Shown one piece after another: positions 42,155 to 46,609 of a stretch of 46,609 nucleotides of DNA. Both the position numbers and the translations under genes were made by a program. Source of the stretch: Myxococcales bacterium (GTDB lineage: Bacteria; Lernaellota; Lernaellaia; Lernaellales; Lernaellaceae); the NCBI GenBank assembly GCA_012517325.1, contig JAAYVF010000067.1:1-46609 (forward strand). The letters are read 5' to 3'. The notes below the pieces were generated by a model. The model did not search any database, was not told the DNA's origin, and worked only from the letters and a program-made list of their open reading frames with translations. The stretch's first letter is position 1; each line of letters begins with the position of its first letter.

Positions 42155-43660
42155 TCATTCTTCGCGCAGCGCCCAACGACGCACCTTCATCATCGCGGTT
42201 TTGGGCAGCTCCTCGACGAAAACGATGCTGGTCGGGCATTTGAAATCGGCCAGGTGGCGGCGGCAATGCTCGATCAACTGGGTGCGGCTGGGTCGCTCGG
42301 GGCCCTTGGTCACCACGTAGGCGATCACTTCCTCGCCCCAGATGGGATCGGGCTTGCCGATCACCACGGCTTCCTTGACTTGCGAGTGCTGATTGAGCAC
42401 TTCCTCGATTTCCCGCGGGTAGATGTTTTCGCCGCCGCGGATGATCATGTCTTTTTTCCGGCCGCGGATGAAGAAGAAGCCGTCTTCGTCGACGTAGCCG
42501 ATGTCGCCCGTGTAGAGCCAGCCGTCGTGAAGCGTCGCGGCCGTGGTCTGTTCGTCGTGTAGATAACCGACCATCACCATTTCGCCGCGGACGATGATTT
42601 CGCCTTCGGTGCCGGTTGGGACGGTTTGGCCGTTGTCGTCGACGACTTTCATTTCGACGCCGGGCAGCGGCCGGCCGATCGAACCGATTTTCCGCTTGCC
42701 GCGGATCGGGTTCGTGCTGCAGGCGCAGGTCGCCTCGGAAAGGCCGTAACCCTCGATGATCTTGGTTTTGTACTTGCTTTCGAAATGCTCGAAGACGTTG
42801 ACCGACATCGGCGCGGCGCCGCAAATACAGAACCGCAAGTGCGACAGGTCGTACTCCTCGGCGTCGGGCAGCTCGTTCAGAATCGCGTACACCGTGGGCA
42901 CCGCCGTGAAGCAGGTCGCCTTGTGGCGATCCAACCCCGGCAGAAACTGCCGCGGCGAGAACCCGCGCATCAGGATCATCGCCGCGCCGGCGTACAGCGG
43001 CGCGATGAACGTCACCAATTGCGCGTTGACGTGAAACATCGGCAGAACGTTGAGCATGCGGTCGCGCTCGGTGAATTCGAGGTGCTGCACGATCTGCTTC
43101 GCGTTGACCAGGTAGTTGTGATGGGTGAGCATCGCGCCCTTGGGCCGGCCCGTCATGCCCGAGGTGTAGAGAATGCAGGCGATGTCCGACGATTTAATTT
43201 CGACCGACGGCGGTGTCGTGTCCTCGCTGAGCAGTTCCTCGTAACTCTTCGTGCCGCGCGGCGCTTCCTCGTCGAGGACGAAAACCTCGCGCAGATCGGG
43301 CAGATCCATCCGCAGGTTCTGGATCATGTCGACGAACTGCGGGATGGTGATCAGCAGTTGCGCCTGGCTGTCCTGCAGGATGAAGCGGATCTCCTCGGCC
43401 TTGAGCAGGCTGTTGATCGGCAGGGCCGTCGCGCCGGATTTGACGATCCCGAAGAAGGTGATCAGCCATTCGGGAATGTTCGGCAGCAGGAACGCGACGT
43501 TGACGCCGGTTTTGGCCTTGCGGCCGATCAGCCCGTGCGCGAGCGCGTTCGAGGTGGCCTCGAACGAGGCGTAACTCACTTCCTCGTTTTCGAAAATGAG
43601 AAAGGTTCGTTCGCCGTACTTGGCGGCCTGTTCGGTCAGGAGCTGGCCCAGGTTCTTCAA
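42155..43660 (-). CDS. AMP-dependent acyl-CoA synthetase/ligase
   Basis: This 501-residue protein is of the ANL superfamily, which activates a fatty or aromatic acid to its adenylate and then the CoA thioester. Signatures are ILYTSGMTGRPKGAMLTHHN (AMP loop), EGYGLSEA, DGWLYTGDIGYVDEDG and GRKKDMIIRGGENIYPREIE. The C-terminal catalytic Lys is expected in LPKTAMMKVRR. The start is probably TTG 43660, because GGAGGG lies 4 bases upstream; the frame stays open to 43699 but there is no nearby ATG. It is 11 bases after the lipase-like gene, so the two may release and activate fatty acids. Confidence 0.92.
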   Translation of the reverse strand: MKNLGQLLTEQAAKYGERTFLIFENEEVSYASFEATSNALAHGLIGRKAKTGVNVAFLLPNIPEWLITFFGIVKSGATALPINSLLKAEEIRFILQDSQAQLLITIPQFVDMIQNLRMDLPDLREVFVLDEEAPRGTKSYEELLSEDTTPPSVEIKSSDIACILYTSGMTGRPKGAMLTHHNYLVNAKQIVQHLEFTERDRMLNVLPMFHVNAQLVTFIAPLYAGAAMILMRGFSPRQFLPGLDRHKATCFTAVPTVYAILNELPDAEEYDLSHLRFCICGAAPMSVNVFEHFESKYKTKIIEGYGLSEATCACSTNPIRGKRKIGSIGRPLPGVEMKVVDDNGQTVPTGTEGEIIVRGEMVMVGYLHDEQTTAATLHDGWLYTGDIGYVDEDGFFFIRGRKKDMIIRGGENIYPREIEEVLNQHSQVKEAVVIGKPDPIWGEEVIAYVVTKGPERPSRTQLIEHCRRHLADFKCPTSIVFVEELPKTAMMKVRRWALREE

Positions 43661-43671
43661 CGAGCCCTCCG

Positions 43672-44517
43672 CTAGGCGGCCGAATGCCGATCCAGCCAAC
43701 CTACCAGCAAGTCGAGCAGTTGTTCTTTTTGCGTGTCGTTATGCACTTCGTGCAACTGGCCTTCGTAGAGTTGATAAGTCTTGTCGGCCGAGCCCGCGTG
43801 ATCAAAAAATTCACGCGATCCCGCCGGCGAGGTTAGCGGATCCTCGCTGCCGTGCGTCATCAGCAGCGGCATCCGCAGGGCGCCCGCGCCCAGCAGCACG
43901 CGAGCCATCGCGGCCTGGAATTCGACGAAAAATTTCGCGCTGACCTTGTCGTGCACCAGCGGATCGTCGAGGTATTCCTTGACGACCGTTGCGTCGTGCG
44001 AAAGCCCATTGGCGTCGATTTCGTTGGCCAGCGTCAGGGTCGGCCAGATTCTGGAGACCAGGGTGCCGAGCGTCGCCTTGGCCTTGGGCACTTCCAGGGA
44101 AAGCTTCAACGCCGGGCTCGAGGAGATGACGCCGTCGATCGTGTCCGGATGGCGCAACGCGTAGGCGAGCGCAATCAGGCCGCCGAGCGAATGGCCGTAG
44201 ACGAAGATCTTCTTGCCCGGATAGGTTTCGCCGGCCTTCACCACCACCTGGTAAGTGTCGTCGAGAAATTGATCGAACCGGTCGACATGCCCGCGCCGGC
44301 CGTCCGAACGGCCGTGGCCGCGATGATCGTGCGCGAACGCCGCGTATCCGGCGGGCAGAAACCGGCCGAGCGGATTTTGATACCGCCCGCCGTGTTCGCC
44401 GAGTCCGTGGCAGATGACGACCACCGCCTTGGGGTTTTCGACCGGCCAATGGCGCAGAAAAATCTGGTGCCGATCGGCGGCAATCAACTTTTCTTCTTGC
44501 GGGTTTGCATAGGGCAT
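43672..44517 (-). CDS. Alpha/beta hydrolase, monoacylglycerol-lipase/lysophospholipase type
   Basis: This 281-residue alpha/beta hydrolase has the oxyanion region VICHGLGEHGGRY, the DHRGHGRSDG block, the nucleophile elbow VYGHSLGG (Ser), an Asp in HGSEDPL and a His in GQLHEVHND. The order and motifs match monoacylglycerol lipase/lysophospholipase L2 enzymes, which free a fatty acid from a glycerol backbone. There is no signal peptide. ATG 44517 follows GAGGCG. The acyl-CoA synthetase gene lies 11 bases downstream, which fits fatty-acid salvage. Confidence 0.92.
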   Translation of the reverse strand: MPYANPQEEKLIAADRHQIFLRHWPVENPKAVVVICHGLGEHGGRYQNPLGRFLPAGYAAFAHDHRGHGRSDGRRGHVDRFDQFLDDTYQVVVKAGETYPGKKIFVYGHSLGGLIALAYALRHPDTIDGVISSSPALKLSLEVPKAKATLGTLVSRIWPTLTLANEIDANGLSHDATVVKEYLDDPLVHDKVSAKFFVEFQAAMARVLLGAGALRMPLLMTHGSEDPLTSPAGSREFFDHAGSADKTYQLYEGQLHEVHNDTQKEQLLDLLVGWLDRHSAA

Positions 44518-44722
44518 GATTCGCCTCGAAAAATGGGATTGGAAATCGCCGGAAAATTCTAGGAGGCTTTGCCGCATAGTGTCAAGTTGTTTGGCGGCGA
44601 TTTCCGGCAACGACGCGCGATCCGGCCCGCTTCCGCCGCGAAGCGATTGTCAGGCGAAAGCAACCAATTAACTTGCAGGAATTTCACAAAATTGCTAGTT
44701 TTTTGCCGTCAGGGGGATTTTG

Positions 44723-45403
44723 ATGATCAAGTGTGATTATTGCGACCTGGACGCCCGCTTCAAAGCCGAGAAGCGATTCAATCTTTTTCGGATTCAACCC
44801 AAATATCTGTGCGACATGCACCGCCGCCGTTTCGAACGCCACGAGGACTGGATTCTGCTCGGCGGCCTGCTGCTGGCGATCCTGCTGGGCGTCGGCGGTT
44901 TTTACGGCTCGTTCACCATGCGCGAAAACCAGGTGCGCGAGGAAACGGTGCGGCAGCAGGAATATTCGGTCAAAGACCTGGATCACGACGGCCGGGTCAC
45001 CTGGTTCGAGGAACAAGTCACGCCGGCGCAAATGCAGAATTTCAATCTGACCGGCTATCCGTTTTTCAAGATTCTGTATCCGCCCACCCCGACCAAACCG
45101 GTGAAAAAACGGCTGGACGTCGCCGGCTTCCTCGCCGCCGCCCAACCCGAGACGGCGCAAGGGACCACCCTGCTCAAGGCCTTCGTCCACCCGATCCTGA
45201 TGCGGAATTTTCTGGTCGACCACACCAGCGGCAAGGCCACGCAGCAAATCCGCGCCATCTACCTGACGCACGACGAATTCCTGGCGTTCGCCCTAGCCAA
45301 GCCCGGTAGCGAAAGCATCGAAATGATCTGCCTCGAGAAACTTTCGCCCGAACAGGAAACCGAAATCCTGGCCGGCGTCACGGAAGTCGAAAAAGGCAAG
45401 TAG
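44723..45403 (+). CDS. Zinc-finger, single-pass membrane protein with EF-hand-like loop
   Basis: This 226-residue protein starts at ATG 44723 after AGGGGGA. Residues 1-35 have a short zinc-finger-like set (KCDYCDLD, then YLCDMHRRR). A transmembrane helix follows at about 44-65 (ILLGGLLLAILLGVGGFYG). Just after it comes DLDHDGRVTWFEE, matching the 12-residue EF-hand loop (D-x-D-x-D-G-x-V-x-x-x-E). The rest, about 130 residues, is alpha/beta with no clear family. The layout suggests a cytoplasmic metal-bound N terminus and a calcium-sensitive external part; function unknown. Confidence 0.78.
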   Translation: MIKCDYCDLDARFKAEKRFNLFRIQPKYLCDMHRRRFERHEDWILLGGLLLAILLGVGGFYGSFTMRENQVREETVRQQEYSVKDLDHDGRVTWFEEQVTPAQMQNFNLTGYPFFKILYPPTPTKPVKKRLDVAGFLAAAQPETAQGTTLLKAFVHPILMRNFLVDHTSGKATQQIRAIYLTHDEFLAFALAKPGSESIEMICLEKLSPEQETEILAGVTEVEKGK

Positions 45404-45716
45404 GCAATTTGGCGAAGAATGATAGAAAAATAAATCGATAACAAGAATAGCCAATATAAAAATGTCGCCTTCCTTATTGCTCTATAATGTACTAATTATA
45501 ATCATCAAGCACCTCACCATTATGCATCGATTGCCAAATTACGCCGAATGCCAAAAATGGAAATACAACCACAATTACAATTAGTTACATAACATGGACA
45601 TCCTTTTGCTCAATAAATGTATCTATTTAAAAAAATCATTGACTTAATGGATTGTCAGGATCAGGATTGATTCGGGTGCTGTGGCGAAATTAAAATGATT
45701 TAAGAGTAATAATTCA
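45404..45716. other. AT-rich gap without genes
   Basis: These 313 bases are visibly AT-rich next to the GC-rich flank. I see no open frame with a ribosome binding site, no tRNA and no strong hairpin. It probably contains the promoter of the following microsatellite gene. Confidence 0.6.
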
Positions 45717-46072
<356 letters not shown>

Positions 46073-46084
46073 GAGGGCTCGGAA

Positions 46085-46609
46085 ATGAAAAAGGCATTGT
46101 TATTCGGAATGATCTTCTTATGCCTGTCTCTGCTGGCGGTCATGTCATGCAACGATAAATCCACCTCGGATGACGACGATGACGCCGATTCCGGGCAGGA
46201 CGACGACAATGACGACAACGATACTTTGCCCAGCGGATGTGACGACGACACCGCTTACGATCCCACCCTATGCGCCGATAACGTTCCTCCAGTGCCTCTT
46301 TCGGCCGAAGTGGAAGTCAACGGACAGATCGTCGAGACGCCGGTAACGGTTCATTGGGACGACGAGATGATGATTTATCTGGAATACGAGGATGAAAACT
46401 GCAATCTGGGCGAAGGAGAGGCGTTTCTACTGTATTCCGACTCTATGATGTTCTGGCAAGAAGGGCAATTCATACTGACCCCCTTTGAAGGCGAGACACC
46501 TGATAGAGTGATGTTGGGTCGTGTTGCGGTTGCGACGGACGGAGGCCGGAGGCCGACGGGAGCCGCAACCGCGACGGCCGCACCACCCGGGGGTATCGAT
46601 GTCCAAGGA
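46085..46609 (+). CDS. Asp-tethered lipoprotein, cut by the window end
   Basis: The ATG follows GGAGGG by about 8 bases. A signal sequence ends LLAVMSC (Cys22), then an Asp/Asn tether of about 25 residues, a short Cys-containing LPSGCDD/LCADN segment and a domain starting VPLSAEVEVNGQIVETPVTV that resembles Ig-like beta modules. The frame stays open to the last base (175 codons), so the 3' end is missing. The last 30 codons become GC-rich and low-complexity (Gly/Ala/Thr/Arg), in contrast to the part before. Function unknown. Confidence 0.75.
   Translation, partial: MKKALLFGMIFLCLSLLAVMSCNDKSTSDDDDDADSGQDDDNDDNDTLPSGCDDDTAYDPTLCADNVPPVPLSAEVEVNGQIVETPVTVHWDDEMMIYLEYEDENCNLGEGEAFLLYSDSMMFWQEGQFILTPFEGETPDRVMLGRVAVATDGGRRPTGAATATAAPPGGIDVQG
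46523..46575. repeat. GC-rich imperfect inverted repeat
   Basis: GTTGCGGTTGCGAC (about 46523-46536) and GCCGCAACCGCGAC (46562-46575) form arms with 12 of 14 positions complementary. Between them GGAGGCC occurs twice in a row. The abrupt composition change suggests a dispersed palindromic element, though it could be ordinary coding sequence. Confidence 0.45.

Overview
The window looks like a GC-rich Gram-negative bacterial chromosome segment with a large secretome. Its hallmark is a set of secreted or lipid-anchored proteins carrying long Asp/Asn runs encoded by GAY/AAY codons. I associate this style with deep-branching delta-proteobacteria-like or Lernaellota-like metagenome genomes, but that placement is inference. 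The left edge holds the classic tRNA-Thr, tRNA-Tyr, tRNA-Gly, tuf operon on the minus strand behind a consensus promoter.

From 849 to 4490 a compact minus-strand operon encodes a hypothetical protein, a proline-rich membrane protein, a ClpX-like ATPase without the zinc domain, a RimI-like acetyltransferase, a metallophosphoesterase and a small membrane protein. SppA (4611-5606) and two envelope proteins follow. From 7407 to 25934 lies a surface and glycan region. It holds a GH43-like protein, a 1289-residue repeat protein with a Cys-rich end, a membrane spermidine-synthase-like protein, a membrane protein fused to a sulfatase-fold domain, an alpha/alpha-barrel lipoprotein, an SGNH hydrolase, a GH5 enzyme, a PNGase F-like amidase, a cupin and a TIM-barrel-like lipoprotein. 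Several carry the acidic tether, either right after an N-terminal lipidation Cys or, mirrored, just before a C-terminal Cys-Gly tail.

The section 25935-29692 is accessory. It contains an AT-rich beta-helix-like gene, a zinc-ribbon methyltransferase broken at a (TG)12 microsatellite, and a 1.6-kb unit carrying a nucleotidyltransferase/winged-helix-like pair. That unit lies between the 3' end of an intact tRNA-Glu and a decayed copy of the same 34 bases. After tRNA-Glu and tRNA-Lys come five consecutive ferritin-like/rubrerythrin genes (29888-32445), then a sulfate-activation locus: a ribbon-helix-helix protein with a palindrome in its own promoter, sat, a type I phosphodiesterase-like gene and cysC.

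The right part holds a small secreted protein, a DUF4143-type ATPase, a tethered lipoprotein, a GH57/38-like secreted protein, a rhomboid protease, a hypothetical protein, an acyl-CoA synthetase with a monoacylglycerol-lipase-like hydrolase, and a zinc-finger/EF-hand membrane protein. The last kilobase is AT-rich and has a second microsatellite, (AG)15, inside a broken coding sequence, followed by one more tethered lipoprotein cut by the window end.

The most interesting items are the mirrored acidic-tether/terminal-Cys architecture, the two dinucleotide tracts that each restore a full reading frame on loss of one unit, the tRNA-bounded gene pair, the five-gene ferritin-like array, and the RHH-sat-phosphodiesterase-cysC locus with a shared C-terminal peptide tail.
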